DNA of 64,000 bases, from contig NC_133649.1 in assembly GCF_009905375.1 (NCBI RefSeq), positions 236,000,201-236,064,200 of the forward strand, given 5' to 3'. This document shows, piece by piece, positions 33,929 through 45,185 of the stretch. The stretch's first letter is position 1, and every line of letters begins with the position of its first letter. This DNA comes from Apium graveolens (taxonomy: Eukaryota; Streptophyta; Magnoliopsida; Apiales; Apiaceae). The notes under the pieces are model-generated. The model worked only from the letters and a program-made list of their open reading frames with translations. It had not been told where the DNA came from and did not search any database. Both the position numbers and the translations under genes were made by a program.

Positions 33929-35112
33929 AAAACACTTACACAAATACTTACATGCAAATGGAATTTGAGAAGTATACCGAAAATAGCAACTATAGAGAGC
34001 AATATCTTTGAGTTTGAGTGAAGATTAAGTGTTGCATGCAAGAGAGAGATAAGAGAGATGGAGGGAGCCGAGAGAGAGAGAGAGTAGCCGAGAGAGAGTG
34101 AAGAAAAGAAAGAAAAAGAAAAGGGGAAATGGGGTGCACGGGAAAAGAAAAGAAAGGGGGGGGGGAGATGGGTTTATAAACTATCAAAGACAAGGGCAAT
34201 TTAGTAATATACTAAATCCCTTTTATGCTTATTTGATCCTTTCTTTTTACTCAAACATAATAAAAATCAAATATAAAATATATCTCTCTCGGAAAGTCAA
34301 AAATTATTGCAAATGACAATTTTAATACGTAGATCTCGAAATTAGCTTTCCAACCATTACTCATAATAAACTTTTGAGCGAACGGTTGATTTTATATGAA
34401 TTACGCAAGCTCGCCTTAATAATAACATTTTTCCACATAAAAATCAATTTAAAATGCAATGACCACCAAATAAATCTATTCATCATTTTTAAAAAGTCTC
34501 TAGGACTACTATGAAGATAACAAAACAAATCCCATGTTTTTATCTTACTCTGATAATTTTATAAAAATACGCGAAGGTTAAATAAACCTTAATTTAAATC
34601 AAATAATTCCTTTAAATTCATAAAAATATCACAGAGCACATAGTCATGCACACAGATAAGAAATCACACATATACGATCACATAACAACTCAGGTTTGAT
34701 CAGAGAATTTGTCCTTCTTTAATCTTTATCCTTTTTTTATGCGTACCGGGTCACGTTCAGCCTGACGGCGCGACGCTCAGCGTTTCGATTACGCTTCTCA
34801 TTATCATGATCGACCGACACATCACTGAGGACGAAATACTTTATTTACACATTGATTTCATTCAATCACACATAATTCACATTTTATATTCTTTAACTCC
34901 TTATTAGGACGGGTTCCGTTCTACCTTACGGCCCGACAACACAGCTTAACTCCTAAGCTGACTCTTTAAATTGAAACATTTTTATTTACGCTCCTATATT
35001 CTAATATACAGAACAGACAATTAATCAACACTTAATCACATAATTATTATCACATCACATAAAGCATACTTTATTGACTTAATTATGTCATAAAATTCTC
35101 AGTCGTCACAAT

Positions 35113-35123
35113 CTACCCTCCTT
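35113..35123 (-). promoter_or_regulatory. Polypurine tract of Gypsy B
   Basis: On the minus strand TAAGGAGGGTA lies next to the left LTR, closely matching the tract of Gypsy A. Confidence 0.7.
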
Positions 35124-35150
35124 AAAAGGATTCTGTCCCCATAATCTAAT

Positions 35151-35549
35151 CTAAGCAAATAGATGGGGATACTTTTCTTTCATTTCGCTTTCTAATTCCC
35201 AAGTTGATTCTTCAACTAGTGGATTTCTCCACAATACTCTAACTAAAGGTACAACTTTATTCCTGAGTGTCCTCTCTTTTCGGTCCAAAATTCGTACTGG
35301 TTGTTCCACATAAGACAAATCTGGTTGGATTTCCACTGGTTCCAACTCGATCACATGGCTCGCATCAGCATTATACTTTTTCAAAAGAGATTACATGAAA
35401 TACATTGTGCAGATGTTGCATTTGCGGAGGTAGCGCCAACTCATATGCAACTTTCCCAACTCGTCGCAATACTTCAAATGGTCCAATATACCTAGGACTC
35501 AACTTCCCTTTCTTTCTGAATCGGGTTAAACCTTTCCAAGGAGATATCT
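35151..35549 (-). pseudogene. Gypsy B integrase C-terminus with chromodomain-type tail
   Basis: The open part (35151-35384) reads ELEPVEIQPDLSYVEQPVRI, then VLWRNPLVEESTWELESEM, the tail found in Tekay/Del-type chromoviruses and very like that of Gypsy A. The part from 35385 to 35549 holds the GPY/F-like region in a shifted frame. Chromodomain-type tails are linked to targeting of histone-marked chromatin, which is relevant to the H3-like peptide encoded by the same element. Confidence 0.7.
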
Positions 35550-36431
35550 TTATAAGACTTTGTCTCCAGATTCGAATTGCACATCTTTTCGTTCTTGATT
35601 TGCGTACTTTGCTTGGCGATCCTGAGCTGTAATTAATCTTTTTCGAATCATTTCTACCTTTTCCTTTGTTTGTTGAACTAGCTCTGGGCCAATTAATTTG
35701 CGCTCACCAACTTCGTCCCAATATGTTGGGGACCTACATTTTCTTCCATACAACGCCTCATAAGGCGGCATGCCAATACTCGCGTGATAACTGTTGTTGT
35801 AGGAAAATTCAATTAACGGCAAATGATCATCCCAATTTCCTTTGAAATCTATTGCACAGCTTCGCAACATATCTTCAATTGTCTGAATTATCCTTTCATT
35901 TTGTCCGTCCGTCTGTGGATGATATGCCGTACTCATTTTCAACTTAGTTCCCAAATGATCATGGAATTGTCTCTAAAATCTCGAGTTGAACCTTGGATCT
36001 CTATCAGACACGATAAATATAGGAACTCCATGACGCATCACAATCTCATCCAAATACAATTTGACCAACTTTTCCAACAAAAACCTTTCATTTATCGGCA
36101 AGAAATGTGATGACTTTGTCAATCGATCGATTACCACCCAAATCACATCATGATTTGACTTGGTTTTAGGTAATCCTACCACGAAATCCATCGCTATATG
36201 CTCCCATTTCCATTCTGGTATATCCAGGGGCTGAAGCAATCCGCTCGGCCTTTGATGTTCCGCTTTGACTCTTTGGCACGTATAACATTTACTTATCCAT
36301 TCTGCAATTTCCTTCTTCATGTTTGGCCACCAATAACTTTCTTTTAAATCCTGGTACATTTTCGTACTTCCAGGGTGAATTGAAAATCTCGAGTTATGCG
36401 CTTCTTGCAAAATCTCGTGCTTTAGTTCCAC
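35550..36431 (-). pseudogene. Gypsy B integrase, zinc-binding and catalytic core, one stop
   Basis: From 36431: the H2C2 zinc domain ([20 protein letters not shown], then CYTCQRVK), the catalytic core with [11 protein letters not shown] (first Asp), [10 protein letters not shown] (second Asp) and [16 protein letters not shown] (Glu). An in-frame stop at 35973 splits it where a Trp codon would be expected. RNase H lies upstream in the same frame. Confidence 0.85.
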
Positions 36432-36443
36432 GACATTAGGTAT

Positions 36444-37299
36444 CTAAATACGTGAGTTAACACGGTATATTCCTTTTCCATCCTTTTGAGCTTTAATTTC
36501 TTCTCCCGTCAACTTATCCTTTTCGCGATTCATTACTTGCTCTTGACAGCATCGAATCTTTTCCAAAATTTCGGGTTGAAATGACATCGCATATATAGCT
36601 TCACCTCCAAATTCGGGAGTCTGCACCTCTATTTCCATCTTTTCAAAATCCTTGATCAATTCTTCCGATGACGTTAACATATTCAATCTTTCCTTGCGAC
36701 TTAGAGCGTCTACTACCTCATTTGCCTTTCTAGGATGATAGTTTATCGCACAATCATAATCTTTGATCAATTTCAACCACCTTCTTTGTCTCATATTCAA
36801 TTCCTTTTGAGTGAAGATATACTTTAAACTATTATGATCTGTGTAAATCTCGGACTTTTCCCCGTACAAATAATGCCTCCAAATCTTAAGGGCAAACACA
36901 ATTGCTGCCAATTCCAAATCATGCGTTGGATACTTTTGCTCGTGCGGCTTGAGTTTTCTTGACGCATATGCTATTAACTTTCCGTGTTGCATTAACACAC
37001 ATCTAAGTCCTTTATATGAAGCATCACTGTATCTCACAAATTCCACTTTTTCATCTGGTAATACCAATACTGGGGCGGTTACCAACCTTTTCTTTAACTC
37101 TTGAAAACTTTCTTCGCACTTTTCCGTCCATACAAACTTCTCGTTCTTTCCTTGTCAACTTCGTTAACGGGACGAAAATCTTAGTGAAATCTTGCACAAA
37201 CCTCCTGTAATATCTGGCTAATCCCAGAAAACTTCTGACTTCCGTAGGAGTCTTGAGTCTTTCCCAATTCATTACAGCTTCTATCTTGGCTAGGTCCAC
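36444..37299 (-). pseudogene. Gypsy B RT thumb/connection and RNase H
   Basis: 37051-37299 holds the RT thumb (VRSFLGLARYYRRFVQDF) in one frame. 36444-37085 holds RNase H in another: [49 protein letters not shown] and the end [15 protein letters not shown] frameshift joins them. The Asp-Glu-Asp set of RNase H is present. Confidence 0.85.
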
Positions 37300-37315
37300 T
37301 TTGATTCCTTCTTTA

Positions 37316-38200
37316 TTAACTACATGACCTAAGAAATTGCACTTCCTTTAGCCAAAATTCACACTTTGAAAACTTAGCGTACAGCTTCTCTTTTCTCAGA
37401 ATTTCCAAGGAAATCCTCAAATGCTCCTTATGATCTTCTTCTGTCTTGGAGTAAATCAGTATATCGTCGATAAACACAATAACGAACTTATCCAAATATT
37501 GCTTGAACACTCTGTTCATAAGATCCATAAATGCGGCTGGCGCATTCGTCAAGCCAAATGCCATTACCAAAAACTCGTAGTGCCCATATCTCATTCGAAA
37601 TGCTGTCTTGGGTATATCTTTCGCTTTAATCTTTAATTGATGATACCCAGATCTTAAATCAATCTTGGAGAAACACGAAGCTCCTTTTAACTGGTCAAAC
37701 AAGTCATCGATCCGCTGTAGAGGGTACTTATTCTTAATCGTCAATTTATTCAATTCGTGATAATCAATGCACAACCTCATACTTCCATCCTTTTTCTTTA
37801 CAAATAACACCGGTGCGCCCCACGGGGATACACTCGGTCGGATTACTCCTTTGTCCAACAATTCTTGCAACTGAGCTGCCAATTCCTTCATTTCAACTGG
37901 CGCCATGCGATAAGGAGCTTTCGATACTGGTTCCGTTCCAGGAGCCAAATCAATCGTAAACTCGATCTCTCTGTCTGGAGGTAGTCCAGGCAATTCATCA
38001 GGAAATACATCCGAAAAATCTCTTACTATCGGAATATCCTCGATCCTTAAAGATTCCTTCTCCATATCCATGACATGAGCCAAATAAACTTCGCATCCTT
38101 GACGTATTAATCTTCTCGCCTCAATAACCGTTAGGAATTTCTTCTCTTGCCTCTTTCCTTTGAATATCACCTTTGCACCATCCTTGGTTCTTAACTTCAC
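37316..38200 (-). pseudogene. Gypsy B reverse transcriptase palm and fingers
   Basis: 294 open codons. RT motifs in order: [71 protein letters not shown] (catalytic IDD variant of Ty3/Gypsy) and [18 protein letters not shown]. The frame ends by a shift just after that. The N-terminus overlaps the protease frame, so one polyprotein was split by a frame change near 38150-38200. Confidence 0.9.
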
Positions 38201-38900
38201 CTTTACTTTTACATTTTATTTGCGCTTCATGGTTTGACAACCAATCCATTCCTAGTATAACCTGAAATTCTCCTAACTTAAAGGGAATTAAGTCAGCAGA
38301 AAAGTGCCGACCTTTCATAGTCACATCACAATCAGGACAAATCTTATTAACAATAACTTTCTCTTGATTTGCTACCTCTATAATCAAATTAGGTTCCAGA
38401 GGGTACGCAACAAAATTTAACTTATCAAGAATACTTTCAGAGATAAAAGATCTAGTTGCTCCAGAATCCATCAATACTTTTACTTCTACTGAGTTAATAA
38501 CAAGCATACCTGCTACCACGTCCACATCTTGCACCGCATCTTTCATTGTCATATTAAAGGTCCTAGCTCTGGGTTGAGCTGATGGTGCTGGGAGAGACGG
38601 CGGTCCAGCAATCCTGAGAACATTAGCCTTCTGAACAGGCTCTTTACAATTCCTGGCCATATGGCCCACTTTACCACACTTGAAACAAGCCAAATCAAGC
38701 TTCCTCGCTCCACTTAGGCATTCTGAAGAGTAATGCCCCTTCTGGTTGCACTTAAAACACGTCACATCCAACTTATTACACCTTCCCGGGTGTCTCTTTC
38801 CACAATTCTTGCATTCCTGAATCTGAGGTCTGTTATCCTTCCCCGGTTGTCCTATTTTCTTGAAACGATTCTTCTAAGCTCCATTACTGGGTTTAAACTT
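38121..38900 (-). pseudogene. Gypsy B Gag zinc knuckles and protease
   Basis: The open frame 38121-38771 has two CCHC knuckles (CFKCNQKGHYSSEC and CFKCGKVGHMARNC) and the retropepsin VKVLMDSGATRSFIS with FQVILGMDWLSNHEA. A further Cys-rich finger lies just upstream in the same frame, interrupted by stops. Gag and pol appear to share a frame here. Confidence 0.85.
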
Positions 38901-39659
38901 CTGAAACTTTTAGTTCTGACCTCCACCATTTTTGCCAAATTTTCCTCTAAACTTTGAACTCCCTTGCTCTTGCTCTGAGCTTTCAAATTTCCTCTTTCTT
39001 CCTTCATTTTCTCTCCTCGCAGCTTCACGCTCACCTTCCACTATCATTGCCTTTTATACCAAGGAAGCATAATTCTTGATCTCCAACAATGCTACTTGAC
39101 TCCTAACCCACGGCTTAAGTCCCTATTGGAACCTCTTAGCCTTCTTTGCCTCTATATTCACATATTCAGTTACAAATCTAGACAATTCCGAGAACTTCAC
39201 TTCATACTCCGCTACTGACATATCCTCCTGTCTTAAGTCCAGAAATTTCATTTCCAATTGATCTTGCATATAACTCGGAAAATACTTCTCCAGAAATATC
39301 TCAGTGAACTTCTCCCATGTTAAGTCCTTACCTTCCAACAACGCCTTCGAAAACTCCCACCAGAAACTTGCTTCGTCTTTAAGGTAATAACTTGCATACT
39401 GAGCTTTCTTGTCATCCTTAACTTCTGCTAACTCAAAAGCTTTTTCCATTTCTCTCAACCACGAATGAGCTTTGATCGGGTCTGGCAAACCTAAGAATTT
39501 TGGGGGATGAACAGATTGAAAGTGTTTGAAGTTTCCAACTTTAGGGGCCACAGGTTGTTGCAAAAGTTGAGCAAGTCTGCTTATCATGGTGGTTTCTGGG
39601 TTTACTTCTGGGTCTTGGGTTGGAATTTCTTCTTCTTGGTGATCTAGTGAGTTGGCCAT
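38901..39659 (-). pseudogene. gag: Gypsy B Gag capsid region
   Basis: ATG at 39659. 178 codons contain the retrotrans-gag domain (VHPPKFLGLPDPIKAHSWLR, then DEASFWWEF, then FTEIFLEKYFPSYMQ). The stop at 39123-39125 falls at a place where related elements have Gln, and the same frame runs on with further stops at Gln-like places, the pattern expected from cytosine deamination. Gag forms the virus-like particle. Confidence 0.85.
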
Positions 39660-40188
39660 TTCTTACAAACCTGATTGAGCAATTATTTAGTAATATGATA
39701 GCATGGCATATATAACAGTATTTTCTATAAAATCTCTTTTACAGGGTTTTAAGCTTTACCCAATTTTGCACATGCAATCCTATTACTACATAATTCTCAT
39801 ATCAGTGTTGTTTTATCATGGCACAGAATAGGGTATTACGAATTGTACACATGGTGGTATGGAAACATGATATTGAGAATAGTTTATGAGATATTTAAAG
39901 TGCACAATGCAAACAAGACAAAGGATTTATTTAAACAAAGGGTACATAAAGAAAAGTCTGGCTATCACAAGTTTTGAAATAAGGTACAATAATATAGCAG
40001 GGTTAAACAGAGGAAAAAAAACTGGAAAATATCCCCCTATCTACCCCTAACTTCCAACAACTACTACTACAACACAGTTTTAAAATACAACAAGATAAAT
40101 GAAAAAGGGATCCCGATATCTGACCAAGTATCCCAAAGCCTACCGGTGCTGAAAAACAACATTCTACGGGCTCAACCAACAGTCCCGT
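39660..40188 (-). other. Gypsy B leader between pre-gag ORF and gag
   Basis: About 530 bases with no sustained frame on either strand. It would be 5' untranslated sequence for gag. Confidence 0.5.
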
Positions 40189-40679
40189 CTAATCATCTAG
40201 AATCTCTCTCAACACAACCAACATCCAGCGAATGATCTTATGCAGCCTCCGGGCCTCAGCATCAGCTTTACTAGTGGATGGTCCCTCATCCAATCTCCTT
40301 CTGGCAACCTGCTCCACCATCTTCACCCGAACTCGCCACTCATCATCCATAACTAAAGCACTCTGCCTAGACTTTCGGGCTAGCCTATCCACCAAAGCTC
40401 CCAACTCAGGAATACTAGAGTAAACAAAGTCTCGGTCCTGGGCTAACTTGCCACCAACACTGACAGGTACAGTCTTAGGCATCTCAGACTCTGGCTGGCA
40501 GGGGTCTCTGAATCTGGCCTCAAGGGTGAAATCTGCATAGGGATCTCACTACTCTCAGAAGGGTCCTCCTCTGGGTCTGAACTAACATACACAGGCTCCT
40601 ATGGAGAGGGTGGAATGGGGTCCTCTGGGGTACCAGTCAAACTAATATCTAGGTCTGAGTCACTATCACTACTAGGATC
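40189..40679 (-). CDS. Candidate exon 2 of the pre-gag gene of Gypsy B
   Basis: It follows an excellent acceptor, a T-rich tract ending TTTTCTCTCAG, with AG at 40681-40680. In phase 0 from exon 1 it reads an acidic segment DPSSDSDSDLDISLTGTPED, an in-frame TAG at 40601-40599, then more acidic Ser/Glu/Pro sequence. A frameshift near 40500 leads into an open 97-codon frame (40482-40189). That part is basic and helical and contains LVDRLARKSRQSA and EWRVRVKMVEQVARRR before a stop. With exon 1 the product would be about 190 residues. I do not recognise the domain. The stop and shift mean this copy is broken; the splice is predicted, not shown. Confidence 0.5.
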
Positions 40680-41183
40680 CTGAGAGAAAACACAAAACAA
40701 CAACCAAGAAACAATGTTAGGGTTAAATAAAGCTTCCACTCACACCCTAACTCTAGTTTCCAATCTAACTGATACACACTTTTCTTAGACTATACCTAAT
40801 AGTCTAACTCAACTCTATATGAGTTGAACTCTCTCGCGATATACATATACCCAAGATACCCCTTTTTATTCCTAACTTGTCTCAGGGACTAGATCCTGTA
40901 GCTCTGATACCAACTTGTGACGCCCTCAATCTCGGGGTTAGAAAATGAGGACTCACACACCTTTAATCTAATAATTAAATAAGCATAAACCGCGATTAAC
41001 TACTAACATGATCAATAGGATAAAGTATGAGACAAGATTACAACTACCAAACATAAAATATAACTTACAACCCCAAAATATTATTAAATAAACATAATCG
41101 ATTCCGGCTGGGAACCGATAGATAACCCATTGTATCTTTACAACTTTCCTTCTAAGCGCTTGCTCACTCAGAAATACCACTAC
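40680..41183 (-). other. Predicted intron of the Gypsy B pre-gag gene, containing the primer site
   Basis: Donor CAG|GTAGTG at 41184/41183, acceptor CTCTCAG at 40680, length 504 bases, AT-rich with a T-rich 3' end. It spans the end of the 5' LTR (40916) and the primer site (40901-40912). Spliced RNA would therefore lack the primer site and serve only as mRNA. Confidence 0.45.
40901..40912 (-). promoter_or_regulatory. Primer binding site of Gypsy B
   Basis: On the minus strand this is TGGTATCAGAGC, three bases from the right LTR; the initiator tRNA-Met type. Confidence 0.85.
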
Positions 41184-44100
41184 CTGCTCTGGCAACCGGA
41201 AGCCCTCAACGCGATAGGGACCACCAGGTACGCTCTTACGAGCAGTGCGCCTAAGCCTAGCCATCTTCTTGCTTAACTTTCATGGTTAGATTAAAACAAA
41301 ACATATGAGTATAAAACTCAGCAAGTAAGTATATAGCAGTTCTACAATATTAAATCCACAATATACTTTACCAAACTCAGGGCATTCGACTTTATTTGAT
41401 CTAGGTGGCAGATTTCCAGCTTTTGGGTTAAGGAAAGGTTTTGAAGGAACAATATGGAGCTTTAAAGAAACAGGGCTCAACGTAGGACGAAAGCCGACAT
41501 TCATCACAAATCATTAAAGGATCAGAATAGAACTTTCAGAGGAAAGCAAAGGTATTTCACTATATGTAATCAATTATATGATCAACAGATTAAAAAAAAT
41601 CAGGGTACTCGAGCTTTAAGCTTCACATTAACATAATCAACTCTTTTCAAAACAATATAAACCATTCTTCATTTTCAAGAATCAATTTCTGAATAGGAAA
41701 TTTCAGTTTCATTTTAGGTAATCAATATAGAACCCTTGATTGGACAACTTTATCTTTCCATTTCATTATAATACGGGTGATCAGCCCGTACCGACCTCCA
41801 TCCGGTCTTTAAGGTACCATACGGCATAATTTCAGCCTTAAACTAGACTAGCCCCGCTCGCCTCTAACAATGACTAGACTAGTCGCACTAGCCTCTTACG
41901 TCCAATCCAATCCATAAGGAATTCGTTTGGAAAACCTTGAGTTGGAAAAAGTAGGTTTTCTAAATTCATTTTTATCATTACCAGGAATATGAAATCATTC
42001 GGACTTTTTCGAGTCAAAACTCATTCTTAAGTCAAATTTCAAGAAAACAAAGTTTGGGGAGTGATTCAAGACAAGCAAGGAACAACTCTAAGCATTCTGT
42101 ATCAAGGATAACAAGGTACTTAAAATAGAAGGATCAACATCTGTTTAGGGATCAATAGTGTGATCAAGAAGTGAGGTATCATTAAATAGGGTTTGCAAGG
42201 ATAATCATAGGGTTCAATACAATTCATGGCTTAATAAATGACTTGAACAGAAAGGACAGGTTACCAAAAGGGTTGAATCAGTAAGCTTATCAATAACAGT
42301 GTATCAGAATCAAAACAAGATATCTCAAGTCATTAACAGGGGTTCATTAATTAAAAATTCCATACTCTTCATGGTATGAACAACAACCTCTCTATAACCA
42401 ATTTCACAAGTAATGAGAGTTACTTGCCTGAATTTGCTTTCCTGAAGGTTGAACTACTGCCACCTAGTATACCCTTTCCTTTCCTAGCCTGGATGCCCTC
42501 ACGCTCCGGATCTACAATAAAACCAAAATCTTAATCAGTTCTCAACTCTCGTTCCCAGAACGATCACTCAATTACGATAGCTCGATTATACTCTTGACTC
42601 AAATATACGAGTATAGGTTATACACATAAGCACATAGCACATAACACATTCCTTTCTCGTAACCTTTATATCTTTATATACTTATCGATCGACCCGTACT
42701 TGTTTAACCTTAACTATTACTCAAATCACACCAATATAACTCTTACGAGTACATGATTTAGTCACAACTAAACCTTTTGTGACCATAACTGTCACTTATA
42801 GTTCTTTAATAACAAACCATTTAATTCCCTTTTTCTTTTATTCCTTAATTCAAACCATAACAACAACCAATCACACAAATGAATCACATATATCCTAGGA
42901 TTTCACATGCAATCACTTAGCAAGGTATTGGAACCAAATCAGTCACTTTTCTACTTATATACCATTCGGCCATACATGCAAAACACAACCACGTATACTT
43001 AATTTCAATCTCATATAATCAAACACAAATAATGCAAATCACAAGAGTTATTTACGCAATTAAACTTCATCCTTTTTAATCAAAAATCCGAATCATAATC
43101 ACATTAGAATCGAAAGTCAACACCTTCTTTTAATTATCAAAATTCGAACACAAACACCATCCAATCATTGTCATGCAATCAAGTTCTCACTAGCCACTAA
43201 GATATTTAGCAAAAATCAACTTAATTCTCTTTTTAAGCATAAGACCCATTCGGGTTTTACAATAATCATGCATGCAAGGATCAATTTTTGACATGCAAAG
43301 TTTTATATTATATTTCCAACTTGTTTTAAACCTTAACTTAGTATTTTGACTTATTTCATCAAAATTTTCGAATCACAAACAAAACATCAATAATGACTTG
43401 GGCTTTAATCAAATTATTCAATCGACAAGCATGCATTCACTTAATCATGAAGTAAATCTCTTCTAGACCCATTTTCTATTCGGCTAAAATCAAGATTCAC
43501 AACTCAAGGACTAAACGTTGACATGCATTACTTGTTTTTCTTTAAAACTAACATGCAATCACATTTTTCACTAATTAGGCTTAGCTTTTACTAAGATCAA
43601 GTCATCAAATCCAATTCTCCCTTTTAATTAGTATAAAGCCGAACCAAAATCCCTAACATGCAACCCTCAAATTTAATTTTCTAAGTATCAAATCATTTAC
43701 ACACACATCAATAATCAAAACAAATCCATTTCCAATCACATACTCAAGTTTTAAAGGAAATACCAAAAACTCTTTTGATCTTTCAAAAACCAAACATGCA
43801 AGGCTTAAAATTCATATTAACACATCATTAAAGTTCCACCGGCTCTCCTTAGATCATAGCTGGTGGTGGTCGAACTTAAGAGAGCTCGCAACGGGTCTCC
43901 TTTGAGTTTTAAACCACATAATCCTCTTGAATTTACTCTTATAGTTTTGTATCAAGAAATCAATGTCCTTGAACACAACCATAGAGATCATCCCCAAAAC
44001 ACTTACACAAATACTTACATGCAAATGGAATTTGAGAAGTATACCGAAAATAGCAACTATAGAGAGCAATATCTTTGAGTTTGAGTGAAGATTAGGTGTT

Positions 44101-45180
44101 GCATGCAAGAGAGAGAAGAGAGATGGAGGGAGCCGAGAGAGAGAGAGAGTAGCCGAGAGAGAGTGAAGAAAAGAAAGAAAAAGAAAGAGAGAAGGGGAAA
44201 TGGGGTGCACGGGAAAAGAAAAGAAAAGGGGGGGAGATGGGTTTATAAACTATCAAAGACAAGGGCAATTTAGTAATCTACTAAATCCCTTTTATGCTTA
44301 TTTGATCCTTTCTTTTTACTCAAACAAAATAAAAATCAAATATAAAATATATCTCTCTCGAAAAGTCGAAAATTATTGCAAATGACAATTTTAATATGTA
44401 GATCTCGAAATTAGCTTTCTAACCATTACTCATAATAAACTTTTGAGCGAACGGTTGATTTTATATGAATTACGCAATCTCGCCTTAATAATAATATTTT
44501 TCCACATAAAAATCAATTTAAAATGCAATGACCACCAAATAAATCTATTCATCATTTTTAAAAAGTCTCTAGGACTACTATGAAGATAACAAAACAAATC
44601 CCATGTTTTTATCTTACTCTGATAGTTTTGTAAAAATGCGCGAAGGTTAAATAAACCTTAATTTAAATCAAATAATTCCTTTAAATTCATAAAAATGTCA
44701 CAGAGCACATAGTCATGCACACAGATAAGCAATCACACATATACGATCACATAACAACTCAGGTTTGATCAGAGAATTTGTCTTTCTTTAATATTTATCC
44801 TTTTTTTACGCGTACCGGGTCACGTTCAGCCTGACGGCCCGACGCTCAACGTTTCGATTACGCTTCTCATTATCATTATCGACCGACACATCACTGAGGA
44901 CGAAATACTTTATTTACATATTTATTTCATTCAATCACACATAATTCACATTTTATATTCTTTAACTCCTTATTAGGACTGGTTCCGTTCTTCCTGACGG
45001 CCCTGACAACACAGCTTAACTCCTAAGCCGACTCTTTAAATTAGAACGCTTTTATTTACGCTCCTATATTATAATATACAGAAAAGACAATTAATCAAAA
45101 CTTAATCACATAATTATAATCACATCACATAAAGCATACTTTATTGACTTAATTACATCACAAAATTCTCAGTCGTCACA
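40916..45180 (-). repeat. Right (5') LTR of Gypsy B
   Basis: 4265 bp, TGTGACGCCC to CGTCACA, intact and uninterrupted. It matches the left LTR closely. It carries the H3-like exon at 41184-41264 and a GA-rich tract near 44110-44190. A TATA-like GTATATAAAG on the minus strand lies near 42670-42680, about 1.4 kb before the exon, but I cannot place the start site. Confidence 0.92.
41184..41264 (-). CDS. LTR-encoded first exon with histone H3 tail-like N-terminus (Gypsy B, 5' LTR)
   Basis: The ATG at 41264 opens 27 codons ending at the donor CAG|GTAGTG. The peptide begins MARLRRTARKSVPGGPYR. Against histone H3 (MARTKQTARKSTGG) it matches without gaps at Met, Ala1, Arg2, Thr6, Ala7, Arg8, Lys9 and Ser10, has Arg for Lys4, and has a Gly-Gly pair one residue late. 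With Ala second, Met removal would expose Ala-Arg as in H3. Without splicing the frame runs on through hydrophobic LTR translation to 40968, which looks unnatural. The copy in the 3' LTR encodes the same start. An upstream out-of-frame ATG lies 19 bases before. That it is translated is inference. Confidence 0.55.
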
Positions 45181-45185
45181 ATTAT

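Larger units (their letters stand above)
27415..35110 (-). repeat. Left (3') LTR of Gypsy B, interrupted by a solo LTR
   Basis: 27415-30481 plus 33929-35110 align with the right LTR (40916-45180). The intervening 30482-33928 is a separate insertion. The LTR contains a GA-rich tract near 34045-34110 and an exon candidate at 27683-27763. Other open frames inside are not conserved as protein. Confidence 0.9.
27415..45180 (-). mobile_element. Gypsy B: Ty3/Gypsy chromovirus (Tekay/Del-like), minus strand, with solo LTR nested in its left LTR
   Basis: LTR ends are TGTGACGCCC and CAGTCGTCACA, flanked by the perfect duplication ATTAT. The primer site lies at the right LTR and the polypurine tract at the left, so it is transcribed on the minus strand. 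Gag, zinc knuckle, protease, RT, RNase H, integrase and chromodomain-type tail are all recognisable in order but carry frameshifts and stops. Ahead of gag lies a candidate spliced gene starting in the LTR. It sits in the gag of Copia B. Confidence 0.92.

Noticed and set aside
34098..34316. Lys/Arg/Glu-rich frame over the GA-rich tract in the Gypsy B LTR (also 44085-44273)
   Set aside because: This is a translation of a GAGAGA simple repeat whose length differs between the two LTRs.
38852..39034. 60-codon minus-strand frame inside the Gypsy B gag
   Set aside because: It is an out-of-frame shadow of the Gag linker, whose true frame, with stops, reads through the same bases.
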